Assembly: GCF_018327705.1 (NCBI RefSeq) | Contig: NZ_BNEM01000001.1 | Location: forward strand, 3,782,001-3,846,000 | Origin: Catellatospora sp. TT07R-123 | Lineage (GTDB): Bacteria; Actinomycetota; Actinomycetes; Mycobacteriales; Micromonosporaceae | Length of the DNA: 64,000 nucleotides | Direction: 5' to 3' | Position numbers and translations under genes: made by a program | Shown here: positions 37,011 through 45,272 of the stretch, in pieces | How positions within the stretch are numbered: the first letter of the stretch is position 1 | Layout: each line of letters begins with the position of its first letter | Notes under the pieces: model-generated | Database searches by the model: none | What the model saw: the letters and a program-made list of their open reading frames with translations, nothing else | What the model was told of the DNA's origin: nothing

Positions 37011-38131
37011 CGGGCACCTCCCAGGGCGCGTACGGCCGGCCACGGGGCGCCGGTGCCCTGCATCCGGTCGTAGAACGGTGAGCCGGGGCCGATCTCGCCG
37101 CGGGCGACGGGGCGGCCGGTGAAGGCGGACTGGTACACGGCGGCGATCAGCTCCATGGTGGCGCGGGCGGCGGCGGTGCCGACCGGCGGTTCCTGGCCCG
37201 CGTCGAGCGCGTCGAGCACGGCCGCGAGCTGCGCGCCGTGGCCGCTGGCCTGCCCCTTCGGCCCGGCGGCCCAGGCGGCCTCGACCGCCTCGGCGTGACC
37301 GGGGGCGGCGGTGACGGTCCAGTCGGCGTCGCCGTAGCCGTACAGGTGGGTGAGCTCGACGGTGGCGTGGCCGAAGTCGAAGCGCAGGTGGCTGGTCTCG
37401 CGCGGGGACAGCAGGCTGTTGACGACGCTGGCCACGGCACCGGACTCGAAGGTCACGATGGCGCAGGACAGGTCCTCGGTGTCGGTGGGCCGGGCCTGGC
37501 GGGCGGCCACGGCGACGACCTCGCGCCAGGGGCCGAGCACCGACAGCAGCAGGTCCATCTGGTGGATGCCGTGGCCCATGGTCGGGCCGCCGCCCTCGAC
37601 GTCCCAGCGGCCGCGCCAGGGCACCTCGAAGTACGCGTCGGGCCGGTGCCACAGGGTGTGGCAGACGGCCGTCATCGGGGCGCCCAGGCGCCCGTCGGCG
37701 GCCAGTGCCGCCAGCGTGCGGGCGCCGCTGCCGAAGCGGTGCTGGAACACGGTGGCGAAGTGGCCGCCGCCGGCCTGCGCTGCGGCGCTGATCCGGTCGA
37801 ACTCGGCCAGGCTGAGCGCGGGCGGCTTCTCGCAGAGCACGGTCAGGCCCCGGCTCAGGCACATGACGGCCTGCGGGGCGTGCAGGCCGGGCGGGGTGCA
37901 CAGGTCCACCAGGTCGGGGCGCTCGGCGGTGAGCATCTCCTCCAGGCTGGCGTAGCCGTGCGGTTCGGGCAGGCCGAGGTCGGCCAGGTGGGCGGTGAAC
38001 TCGCGCAGCCGCCGGTCGTCGACGTCGACGACGGCGCTGACGCGGGCCCGGCCGCCCAGGTCCGCTATGCCGCGGGCGTGCACGGCGGCGATGCCGCCGG
38101 TGCCCACCACGGCGAGGTCATAGGTCTGCAA
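37007..38131 (-). CDS. Gfo/Idh/MocA family oxidoreductase
   Basis: This ~374-residue NAD(P)-dependent sugar or cyclitol dehydrogenase has an N-terminal Rossmann fold with LAVVGTGGIAAVHARG (~6-21) and the family motif CEKPPALS (~111-118). The C-terminal domain has GGGPTMGHGIHQMDLLL, which carries the substrate-site His. I chose a TTG at 38131 because GGAGG sits 6 nt upstream; a TTG at 38137 touches that site. It overlaps the GH3 gene end by 14 bases and DUF6807 by 4, so the three form one operon. The substrate is unknown. Confidence 0.9.
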   Translation of the reverse strand: MQTYDLAVVGTGGIAAVHARGIADLGGRARVSAVVDVDDRRLREFTAHLADLGLPEPHGYASLEEMLTAERPDLVDLCTPPGLHAPQAVMCLSRGLTVLCEKPPALSLAEFDRISAAAQAGGGHFATVFQHRFGSGARTLAALAADGRLGAPMTAVCHTLWHRPDAYFEVPWRGRWDVEGGGPTMGHGIHQMDLLLSVLGPWREVVAVAARQARPTDTEDLSCAIVTFESGAVASVVNSLLSPRETSHLRFDFGHATVELTHLYGYGDADWTVTAAPGHAEAVEAAWAAGPKGQASGHGAQLAAVLDALDAGQEPPVGTAAARATMELIAAVYQSAFTGRPVARGEIGPGSPFYDRMQGTGAPWPAVRALGGAR

Positions 38132-40436
38132 GCACAACCTCCGTGGTCATGGCTCGGTCGTGGCCCACGGTCCGTTCCGGACCGTGGAAGCGGACGGCCA
38201 CGGTATGCCGGAAGTCTGCACTGGACGCCCCGAAGCGCAACTCGGTATCCCCCGGTTCCACGACGCGCCGCCCGGACCGGCCGGTGAACGCGGTCAGGTC
38301 GGCGTGCACGGTGAACGCGACCCGGCGCGCCTGGCCGGGGGCGAGCGGCACGCGGGCGTACCCGATGAGGCGGACCACGGGCCGGGTCACCTGGGCGACC
38401 GGGTCGTGCAGGTAGAGCTGGACGACCTCGGTGCCCGCGCGGTCGCCGGTGTTGCGGACCGTGATCGCGACCTCGACCGCGCCGTCGGTGGCGCAGCTCA
38501 GCGGGCCTGCCGTGGCGGGCTCCCAGGCGAAGGAGGTGTACGACAGCCCGTGCCCGAACGGGTACAGCGGCGTCGGGTCGACGGTGCTGACGTCGCTGCG
38601 GTGCGCCAGCGTCGGGGCGAGGTAGCTCGCGGGCTGGCCGCCGGGGTGACGCGGGACGCCGACCGGCAGCCGCCCCGACGGGCAGACCCGGCCGGTGAGC
38701 ACGCCCGCGACCGCGGCGCCGCCCTCCTCGCCGGGGAAGAACGCCTGCACCACGGCGGCCAGGCGGTCGGCGTACGCGCCGAGGGCGTACGGCCGGCCTG
38801 ACAGCAGCACCAGCACCACCGGCACCCCGGTGTCGAGCACCGCTGCGAGCAGCTGCTCCTGGACCCCGGGCAGGCGCAGTTCGGTGACGTCGCAGCCCTC
38901 GCCGGAGGTGCCGTTGCCGAACAGCCCGGCCTGGTCGCCGAGCACCAGCACGCACGCCTCGGCGCGGGCGGCGGCCTGCGCGGCCGCGCCGATGCCGCCG
39001 GTGTCGGCGCCGCGCACGTCGCAGCCGGGCGCGTACGCGATCGCGGTGTCGGGCAGCGCGGTGCGCAGGCTCGCCAGCAGCGTGGGCACCTCGACGCCGA
39101 GCGGCAGCCCGGGGTGGTGCAGGCCGACGTGGCGCGGGAACGTGTAGCAGCCGAGCATGCCGTCGGCGTGGTCGGCCAGCGGCCCGACCACGGCCAGCGT
39201 GCCGGGCGTGCGCAGGGGCAGGGTGCCGTCGTTGCCCAGCAGCACCACCGACTCCTCGGCCAGCCGCCGGGCCAGCTCGCGGGCGGGCGCCGGGTCGAGC
39301 TCGACGGCCTCGGCGGCGGTGGGCTCCCAGCCGGGGTCGAGCAGGCCGAGCTCGCACTTCTGTAGCAGCACCCGGCGCAGCGCGCGGTCGACCAGCTCCT
39401 CGGCGACCTGCCCGGACTCGACCGCCTCCAGCAGCGGGCGGCCGTAGCAGCGGACCATGGGCAGCTCGACGTCGACCCCGGCGGCCAGGGCGAGCGCGGC
39501 GGCGGCACCGTGGTCGGCGGCGACGTGGTGCAGGGTCTGCAGGAACGTGACCCCGAAGTAGTCGGCCACGACGGTGCCGGTGAAGCCCCACTCGTCGCGC
39601 AGCAGGCTGGTCAGCAGCCGCGGGTCCGAGGCGGCGGGGACGCCGTCGATCTCGGCGTACGAGTGCATCACCGAGCGGGCGCCGCCGTCGCGCACGGCCA
39701 GCTCGAACGGCGGCAGCAGCACGTCGGCCAGCTCGCGCGGCCCGATCCCGACCGGGCCGAAGTTGCGCCCGCCCCGGGAGGCGGAGTAGCCCGCGAAGTG
39801 CTTTAGCGTGGCCACGATCCCGGCCGACTCCAGGCCCCGCACGTATCCGGTGCCGACGGTGGCGACCAGGTACGGGTCCTCGCCGATGGTCTCCTCGGTG
39901 CGGCCCCAGCGGGCGTCGCGGGTCACGTCGAGCACGGGGGCCAGCCCCTGGTGCACGCCGAGGGAGCGCATGCTCGCCCCGATCACGGCGCCGACCTGCT
40001 CGACCAGGGCGGCGTCGAAGCTCGCGCCCCAGGCCAGCGGGGTCGGGAAGATCGTCGCCCCGTACGCGGTGAAGCCGGTGAGGCATTCCTCGTGGACCAG
40101 GGCCGGGATGCCGAACCGGCCCGCGGCGACGATCGCCGTCTGGAGCTCGGCGAGCTGCCGGGCGCCGTCCGCGGCCGAGACGGGCGCGGTGCCGTACGGC
40201 CGGGTGAGCTGGCCGAGGCCGTCCTTGATCAGGCGGCGCCAGTCGAAGCCCTCGTCGGCCATGTCCTGCTGGAACGGGGCCACGTCCTGGCCGGTGGCGC
40301 CGCCGGCGGGCCACACCGCGTAGAGCTGGCCGAGCTTCTCGGCCAGGGTCATCCGGCGCATCAGGTCGGCGACCCGGTCGGGGGCGGGCAGCGCGACGTC
40401 GCGCCACGGTTCGAGCGGGCTGGGCTGGCTGGACAT
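38118..40436 (-). CDS. Glycoside hydrolase family 3 beta-glycosidase
   Basis: This 772-residue enzyme is probably cytoplasmic, as no signal peptide is seen. The GH3 N-terminal domain has VLDVTRDARWGRTEETIGED (~168-187), KHFAGYSAS (~212-220) and the nucleophile D292 in VVADYFGV. The C-terminal alpha/beta sandwich has LGDQAGLFGNGTSGEGCD. A fibronectin III-like tail (~650-750) completes the three-domain form of beta-glucosidases and beta-xylosidases. The ATG at 40436 follows GGAGG by 8 nt. The DARWGRxEExxGEDP motif leans towards beta-xylosidase/glucosidase of oligosaccharides. It heads the operon with Gfo/Idh and DUF6807. Confidence 0.92.
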   Translation of the reverse strand: MSSQPSPLEPWRDVALPAPDRVADLMRRMTLAEKLGQLYAVWPAGGATGQDVAPFQQDMADEGFDWRRLIKDGLGQLTRPYGTAPVSAADGARQLAELQTAIVAAGRFGIPALVHEECLTGFTAYGATIFPTPLAWGASFDAALVEQVGAVIGASMRSLGVHQGLAPVLDVTRDARWGRTEETIGEDPYLVATVGTGYVRGLESAGIVATLKHFAGYSASRGGRNFGPVGIGPRELADVLLPPFELAVRDGGARSVMHSYAEIDGVPAASDPRLLTSLLRDEWGFTGTVVADYFGVTFLQTLHHVAADHGAAAALALAAGVDVELPMVRCYGRPLLEAVESGQVAEELVDRALRRVLLQKCELGLLDPGWEPTAAEAVELDPAPARELARRLAEESVVLLGNDGTLPLRTPGTLAVVGPLADHADGMLGCYTFPRHVGLHHPGLPLGVEVPTLLASLRTALPDTAIAYAPGCDVRGADTGGIGAAAQAAARAEACVLVLGDQAGLFGNGTSGEGCDVTELRLPGVQEQLLAAVLDTGVPVVLVLLSGRPYALGAYADRLAAVVQAFFPGEEGGAAVAGVLTGRVCPSGRLPVGVPRHPGGQPASYLAPTLAHRSDVSTVDPTPLYPFGHGLSYTSFAWEPATAGPLSCATDGAVEVAITVRNTGDRAGTEVVQLYLHDPVAQVTRPVVRLIGYARVPLAPGQARRVAFTVHADLTAFTGRSGRRVVEPGDTELRFGASSADFRHTVAVRFHGPERTVGHDRAMTTEVVLADL

Positions 40437-40472
40437 CCGACGGTCCTCCGAAGCGCGGCGGGGCTGCTTCCG

Positions 40473-40482
40473 GGAAAGTTCC
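40473..40482. promoter_or_regulatory. Operator-like palindrome before the GH3 gene
   Basis: GGAAAGTTCC lies 37 bp upstream of the GH3 start codon. Similar elements occur at 40603-40614 (CCGAAACTTCCG) and 40795-40805 (CGAAAGTTTTC). They resemble the CGAAA-N-TTTCG operators of LacI-type regulators of beta-glycosidase and xylanase genes in streptomycetes. No regulator gene is present in the window next to them. Confidence 0.45.
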
Positions 40483-40831
40483 GGTATGGAGATCTCACCG
40501 GAGGGCAGTGGCATCCGCACCCTAGCACCGCGCTCGGCGCTATCCATAGCTCTTGCGGCGACTTTCGCGGCCGAGACGTCCAAAAGCGCCGATCAACAAG
40601 CTCCGAAACTTCCGCTGCGCCACCAATCCCCTGCTCGTACGGCCTCTGCCGTAGAAACGGTGCACAGTGGACAGACACGGCAGCGCCACCAGCAGGGCTT
40701 CACAGTCACGTTCCGTGGCCGGCCTCCGCTCCGCAGATGCGCGGTAGGAGGTTGCGGTGGAGGCGGTCATGCTGCCGTCGCTCCGTTGCGTCACCGAAAG
40801 TTTTCAATATCCCCAATTCGGCCATAGGGGG

Positions 40832-40887
40832 TTGACTATCCCGTTCGGTCGTCCCTACCGTTCCGAGTCAGTTACGGAACTGTTCCG
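40832..40887 (+). promoter_or_regulatory. Promoter with overlapping palindromic operator
   Basis: TTGACT (40832-40837) and TACCGT (40856-40861), 18 nt apart, form a good promoter. CGGAACTGTTCCG, a perfect 13-bp palindrome (40875-40887), lies just past the expected transcription start. Such a placement suits a repressor. The promoter now drives only the transporter remnant and the cupin gene. Confidence 0.55.
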
Positions 40888-40934
40888 GAATTCTTTCGAC
40901 TGTACGGCTTTGCCCATCGAGAGGGCCGCTGACC

Positions 40935-41159
40935 GTGCCGGCGCAGACCCCCGTGGGGCGGACCAGCCCGCCGCCCCACGGGCCGCCCGCCCTGGTGGTG
41001 GTCGTCGGCCGGGCAGCGCTCGACACCGTGCTCGACACGTACCAGACTGACATCCTGTCCGGACGCAAGCCGCTGTCGGCCTGGGACGACGCCGTCTCCG
41101 AACGGCGCCGGGCCGGGGGCGACGAGGTCCGCGGCCGCTTCCAGGACCAGCTGGCATGA
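40935..41159 (+). pseudogene. C-terminal remnant of an ABC sugar-binding protein
   Basis: The 74-codon frame opens with a GTG and a Pro-rich stretch. Its last ~48 residues (DTYQTDILSGRKPLSAWDD, then ERRRAGGDEVRGRFQDQLA) read like the extreme C-terminus of extracellular solute-binding proteins of sugar ABC transporters. There is no signal peptide and no ligand-binding body, and no permease genes follow. I infer an internal deletion that removed most of the binding protein and the permeases, leaving the promoter and this tail. The similarity is by eye. Confidence 0.6.
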
Positions 41160-41226
41160 TCGTCGAACCGGGTGCGGACCGCGCTCCCTACCGGCCCGCA
41201 CCCGGCCGTCCGGAAGGACATTCCCC

Positions 41227-41943
41227 GTGTACGGCTTCCCCGGCGCGACCGCCGTCTCGGCGCTGCGCGTGTACGACTGGCCCGCCGCCGACGGCAGGCG
41301 CGGCGGCTCCCCGCACCTGCACACCGCCTCGTCCGAGGGCTACGTCGTCACCTCCGGCACCGGCACCCTGGAGACCCTGAGCCGCGACGGGTACGCCGAG
41401 CACCCGCTCGGACCCGGCACCGTGCTGTGGTTCAGCCCCGGCACGGTGCACCGGCTGGTCACCGACGGCGACCTGGAACTGCTGGTGGTGATGCAGAACG
41501 CGGGCCTGCCCGAGGCGGGCGACGCGGTGCTCACCTTCCCGCCCGAGGTGCTGGCCGACCCGGCCGCCTACGCGCGGGCCGCGGCGCTGGCCGTACCCCC
41601 GGAGATCGAGGCCGGGCCGCAGACGCAGGCCGCGCTCGCCGACGCGGCCCGGCACCGCCGCGACCTCGCGCTGGAGGGTTACCTGCGGCTGCGCGAGGGC
41701 GGCCCGGACGCGCTGGCCGAGCTGCACCGGGCCGCCGCGGCACTGGTCCGCGACCGGGCCGCGGCCTGGGACGCGCTGTGGCGCGAGCGCGCCCTGGCCC
41801 AGGCCGAGCGCACCGGCGCCCAACTGCGCGACCTCGCCGAGGGGCGCCCCGGCCTCATGTCCGACGCCCACGTCGGCCACGCCACCCCGAACCCGCCCGG
41901 CCGCCACGGCATGTGCGGCCACCTCCAGACCTGGGCCTTCTGA
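41227..41943 (+). CDS. Cupin-domain protein
   Basis: This 238-residue protein starts with GTG at 41227 behind a GGAAGGA site. The cupin barrel (~10-110) has its first motif in GSPHLHTASSEGYVV (metal-ligand candidates H30, H32, E37) and its second in WFSPGTVHRLV. The C-terminal ~110 residues are helical and charged, with a final GHATPNPPGRHGMCGHLQTW segment. Cupins of this kind accompany sugar-catabolic operons, often as isomerases or sensors. Its neighbours here are the binding-protein remnant and the divergent GH3 operon. Confidence 0.85.
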   Translation: MYGFPGATAVSALRVYDWPAADGRRGGSPHLHTASSEGYVVTSGTGTLETLSRDGYAEHPLGPGTVLWFSPGTVHRLVTDGDLELLVVMQNAGLPEAGDAVLTFPPEVLADPAAYARAAALAVPPEIEAGPQTQAALADAARHRRDLALEGYLRLREGGPDALAELHRAAAALVRDRAAAWDALWRERALAQAERTGAQLRDLAEGRPGLMSDAHVGHATPNPPGRHGMCGHLQTWAF

Positions 41944-41984
41944 CCCCGCCCACCCGCCTCGCCCGCGCCCGCCCCGCACGGGGT

Positions 41985-42013
41985 TCGTGCAGTTTCGGGG
42001 AAAGTGCTGGAAT
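41985..42013 (+). repeat. Left terminal inverted repeat of the IS30 element
   Basis: 29 bp, differing from the right end at one position (position 25, G against C). An inner inverted repeat at 42033-42050 follows and overlaps the transposase stop codon region. Confidence 0.85.
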
Positions 42014-42026
42014 CCGGGCGGCCGGC

Positions 42027-43142
42027 TCAAGCGGTTGTTGCAACGAGGTACTGGTTGAGTCGTTCGGCGGGGTTTTGCCAGTCGAGGGTTTGGCGCGGTC
42101 GTCCGTTGAGTTCTCGGGCGACCGCGTCGAGTTCGTCCTGGCTGTATTTGCGGAAGTCGGTGCTGGAGCGGGGGAAGTACTGGCGTAGCAGGCCGTTGGT
42201 GTTCTCGTTGCTGCCGCGTTGCCAGGGCGAGTGGGGGTCGCAGAAGTAGACCTTGCAGTCGGTGGCCAGGGTGAACCGGGCGTGGCGGGCCATCTCGGCG
42301 CCCTGGTCCCAGGTCAGGGTCTTGCGTAGTTCGTCGGGTAGGCGGTTCATCAGGGTGATGAGGACGTCGGTGACGTTGTCGCTGATGCGTGATTCGGGCA
42401 GGGCGCCGAGCATGACGTAGCGGGTGGCGCGTTCGACCAGGGTGATGATCGCGCTGGTGCCGCGGGCGCCGATGATCAGGTCGCCTTCCCAGTGGCCGGG
42501 CACGGCCCGGTCGGCGGCCTCGGCCGGGCGGGCCGAGATGTGCAGATCGGCGACCCACGGCCTGGCCGCGCGTGTGGCCGTGGCCGCCCTCGACTGCGGC
42601 TTGCGGGCCGCCCGGCCGGAACGCAGCGCGACCTGCCGGGCCAGTTCCTCACGCATCCCGCCCCGGGCCTGGTAGTAGATCGCCTGGTAGATCGTCTCGT
42701 GCGACACCCAACACTCCGGCTGATCGGCGTAGTCGATGCGCAGCGACCGGGCGACCTGCACCGGCGACCACCGCTGGGCCAGCCGCTGCTTCACCAGGTG
42801 CCACAGCGGTGCCATCGTACGGCTGCGCCGGGCGCGCAGCCTGCCATCACGCGGGCGCCGGGCCCGCTTGTCGGCCCGACGCTGGGCGAACTCGTGGCAG
42901 TACTTCCATCGATAGCCCCCACCCCACCGCCCGGTCGCCGGACATCCGGCGGCCCGGCCGCGCGGATGCCAGGCACCACCAGGCGCGTGCGCACCCTGGT
43001 AGGCGTTGTTACGGGTCACCTCCCGCCACACCGTCGTACGGTCACGGCCGATCACCGCCGCGATCTGGGCATAACGCAGCCCCTGACCGAACAACACCTC
43101 GATCTGGGCGCGCTCCTGCGAAGTCAAACGTCTACCGGGCAT
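42027..43142 (-). CDS. IS30 family transposase
   Basis: This 371-residue transposase appears intact. An N-terminal helix-turn-helix (LTSQERAQIEVLFGQGLRYA and IAAVIGRDRTTVWREV, ~6-42) binds the ends. The DDE core shows GHWEGDLIIGA for the first Asp, TWDQGAEMARH for the second, and SPWQRGSNENTNGLLRQYFP for the Glu. The ATG at 43142 is the natural start because helix-turn-helix homology begins there. It moves the surrounding element. Confidence 0.95.
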   Translation of the reverse strand: MPGRRLTSQERAQIEVLFGQGLRYAQIAAVIGRDRTTVWREVTRNNAYQGAHAPGGAWHPRGRAAGCPATGRWGGGYRWKYCHEFAQRRADKRARRPRDGRLRARRSRTMAPLWHLVKQRLAQRWSPVQVARSLRIDYADQPECWVSHETIYQAIYYQARGGMREELARQVALRSGRAARKPQSRAATATRAARPWVADLHISARPAEAADRAVPGHWEGDLIIGARGTSAIITLVERATRYVMLGALPESRISDNVTDVLITLMNRLPDELRKTLTWDQGAEMARHARFTLATDCKVYFCDPHSPWQRGSNENTNGLLRQYFPRSSTDFRKYSQDELDAVARELNGRPRQTLDWQNPAERLNQYLVATTA

Positions 43143-43202
43143 GAATCCGATCCTCCAAGATCCATACCTCGTTGCAACAGCCAACAGAAACCGCCGGCCA
43201 AG

Positions 43203-43231
43203 ATTCGAGCACTTTCCCCGAAACTGCACGA
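43203..43231 (-). repeat. Right terminal inverted repeat of the IS30 element
   Basis: 29 bp, inverse of 41985-42013. The inner copy of the second repeat pair is at 43165-43182, between this end and the transposase start codon. Confidence 0.85.
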
Positions 43232-43243
43232 GACTGCCCGCCC

Positions 43244-44164
43244 TTACGCCCCGTCGCGGTCGGAGTCCGCCGCGAGGACGATCACGCCGAGGTAGCCGTC
43301 GCCGTCCTCGGTGATCTTCAGGAGCATCGGGTCCTGGTAGATCGAGTCGCCGTCGTTGAAGGTGTCGCGGCCGGTCTTGGCGGAGTACGGCGCCGCGGTG
43401 AAGACCTTCGTGTTCATGGCCTCGTCGAACATCATCTGCGTGGTGAGCACGCGGGAGTTGCTGACGTGCACCATCGCGTGGACGTGCACGGTGCGGCCGC
43501 GGTACCAGCCGGGCCAGACCGTGGTGAACTGCACGATGCCGTCGCTGTTGGTGACCTGGGCGCCGCGCAGGTAGCGCTGGTCGTCCTGCGGCTGGAGGTC
43601 GGCCATGTCGCCCTCGCCGCCGGTGCCGCCCGGCTGCCCGGCCCCGGGCTGCGGCGCCCCGCTGGGCGGGGTGCCGCCCGGCATGCCGCTCGGCGGGGTC
43701 CCACCGGGGCCGCCCGGCTGGCCGCTGGGCGGGGTGCCGCCGGGCTGGCCGCCGCCGCCGGACATCGCCTCGGCGCCGGAGTAGAGCCCGGCCGCGTCGC
43801 AGTGCCAGATCTCCACCACCGCGTTGCTCAGCGGCTTGCACTCCTCGCTGTCCTGCACCTTGATGGCCAGGCGCAGCCGGGTGCCCGGCCGGTCCTCGCG
43901 GATGTCGCTGCGGATCTTGTCGGCGTCGAAGTAGTACGGCCCCTGCGTGGTCGTCGCGGTCAGCGCGCAGGTGCTCGCCCCGGTGAACAGGCCGGTCAGG
44001 TCGGCCGTGGTGACCGCCTCCGGCGCCACCGTCTCGCCGGTGGAGGTGGTGGCCGCACCGCCGTCGCCGCAGGCGGCGAGCAGGCCGCCCAGCCCGAGCG
44101 AGCTGATCCCCGCGAAGATCGCGCGGCGGCTCACCCGCTGGCCCTCATGGTGGTCGTGGTGCAT
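43244..44164 (-). CDS. Secreted intradiol ring-cleavage dioxygenase-like lipoprotein
   Basis: This 306-residue protein has a twin-arginine-type signal ([18 protein letters not shown], ~12-29) ending in a lipobox, with Cys-32 as the anchor. The dioxygenase domain follows the catechol 1,2-dioxygenase layout. Likely non-haem Fe(III) ligands are Y128 (GLYSG), Y221 (GWYRG), H227 and H229 (VHVHAMVH). Residues ~136-184 are a Gly/Pro-rich insertion of GGTPPSG-like repeats inside the domain. The ATG at 44164 was chosen over an earlier start because the signal peptide begins there and an AAGGAAGGG site precedes it. It would oxidise aromatic diols outside the membrane; the substrate is unknown. Confidence 0.88.
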   Translation of the reverse strand: MHHDHHEGQRVSRRAIFAGISSLGLGGLLAACGDGGAATTSTGETVAPEAVTTADLTGLFTGASTCALTATTTQGPYYFDADKIRSDIREDRPGTRLRLAIKVQDSEECKPLSNAVVEIWHCDAAGLYSGAEAMSGGGGQPGGTPPSGQPGGPGGTPPSGMPGGTPPSGAPQPGAGQPGGTGGEGDMADLQPQDDQRYLRGAQVTNSDGIVQFTTVWPGWYRGRTVHVHAMVHVSNSRVLTTQMMFDEAMNTKVFTAAPYSAKTGRDTFNDGDSIYQDPMLLKITEDGDGYLGVIVLAADSDRDGA

Positions 44165-44292
44165 CGCAGTCAGCCCTTCCTTCGTCGGTATGCCCGACGC
44201 TAGGCACCGGGGCTCGGCGAACCGTCGGGGCGACCTGCACGGACCCTGCACGGTGGCTGGGAAACCCGTCAGAGCCGCCGGGCGGGCAGCCG

Positions 44293-44304
44293 TACGCTAC
44301 GGCG
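44293..44304 (+). promoter_or_regulatory. Leaderless-type -10 box of the RNase Z gene
   Basis: TACGCT (44293-44298) ends 6 nt before the GTG at 44305, with no ribosome site in between, as expected for a leaderless transcript. Confidence 0.45.
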
Positions 44305-45219
44305 GTGACCCGAGAGTTGATCGTGCTCGGCACCTCCAGCCAGGTGCCGACCCGCCACCGCGCGCACAACGGCTACCTGCTGCGCTGGGACGGTGAGGGC
44401 ATCCTGTTCGACCCCGGTGAGGGCGCCCAGCGCCAGCTGCTGCTGGCCGGGGCGGCCGCGAGCGACATCACCCGCATCTGCGTCACCCACTTCCACGGCG
44501 ACCACTGCCTCGGCCTGCCCGGCATCGTGCAGCGGCTGTCGCTGGACCGGGTGCCGCACGAGGTGCCGGTGCACTTCCCCGCCTCCGGCACGCTCTTCTG
44601 GCAGCGGCTGCGCCACGCCAGCTGGTACGACGACCACGCGCGCCTGGTCGAGCAGCCCGTCATCGGCGACGGCGGCGTGCTGGCCGAAGGCCCGTTCGGC
44701 ACCCTGTCGGCCCGGCGGCTGAACCACCCCGTCGAGTCGTACGGCTACCGCCTGGTCGAGCCGGACGGGCGCCGGATGCTGCCCGAGCGCCTGGCCGCGC
44801 TGGGGGTACGCGGCCCGGCCGTGGGGGTGCTCCAGCGCGAGGGCGTCATCGACGCCGACGGCCGCCGGGTCACCCTCGACGAGGTCAGCGGCCCGAAGCC
44901 GGGACAGGTGATGGCCTTCGTCATGGACACCGGCCGCTGCCAGGCCGCGCTCGACCTCGCGGCCGGAGCCGACCTGCTGGTGATCGAGTCGACGTTCCTG
45001 GAGTCCGAGGCCGAGCTGGCCGCCGAGGCCGGGCACCTCACCGCGGCCCAGGCGGCGCGGATCGCCGCCGAGGCGGGGGTGCGCACGCTGGTGCTGACCC
45101 ACTTCTCCCAGCGCCATCCCGACGCCGACGTGTTCGGGGAGGAGGCGGCGCGCCACTTCGGCGGCGAGATCGTGGTCGCGCGGGAATTGAGCAGGATCAC
45201 CCTGCCTGCGCGCCGCTGA
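44305..45219 (+). CDS. rnz: Ribonuclease Z
   Basis: This 304-residue metallo-beta-lactamase-fold enzyme trims tRNA 3' ends. The metal site [13 protein letters not shown] (H62, H64, D66, H67) opens the domain. The further ligand Asp is in FVMDTGRC, the last histidine is in [12 protein letters not shown], and the flexible-arm region lies around 150-190. Length is that of the short bacterial form. The gene starts with GTG and has a TACGCT box 6 nt upstream; it is divergent from the dioxygenase gene. A tRNA such as the one at 54959, which does not encode CCA, would need this enzyme. Confidence 0.93.
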   Translation: MTRELIVLGTSSQVPTRHRAHNGYLLRWDGEGILFDPGEGAQRQLLLAGAAASDITRICVTHFHGDHCLGLPGIVQRLSLDRVPHEVPVHFPASGTLFWQRLRHASWYDDHARLVEQPVIGDGGVLAEGPFGTLSARRLNHPVESYGYRLVEPDGRRMLPERLAALGVRGPAVGVLQREGVIDADGRRVTLDEVSGPKPGQVMAFVMDTGRCQAALDLAAGADLLVIESTFLESEAELAAEAGHLTAAQAARIAAEAGVRTLVLTHFSQRHPDADVFGEEAARHFGGEIVVARELSRITLPARR

Positions 45220-45272
45220 CCTTCCGGCCTAGTATTCGCAGCGGCCAGCAGCACGCCGATCGGAGCCGACCT

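Larger units (their letters stand above)
40437..40934. other. Divergent control region of the carbohydrate locus
   Basis: About 500 bases between the GH3 gene and the + strand remnant, without a convincing gene. It is less GC-rich than the flanks and holds four GAAA/TTTC- or GGAAC/GTTCC-type palindromic elements and a good + strand promoter. Vegetative promoters for both directions should be here. Confidence 0.55.
41985..43231 (-). mobile_element. IS30-family insertion sequence
   Basis: A 1.25-kb element with terminal inverted repeats at 41985-42013 and 43203-43231 (TCGTGCAGTTTCGGGGAAAG at both ends; 28 of 29 bases match). A second, inner inverted pair lies at 42033-42050 and 43165-43182. 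It encodes one intact transposase. No target duplication is evident: the flanking triplets are GGT and GAC. The right end is 12 bp from the stop codon of the dioxygenase gene; no gene seems interrupted. Confidence 0.9.
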
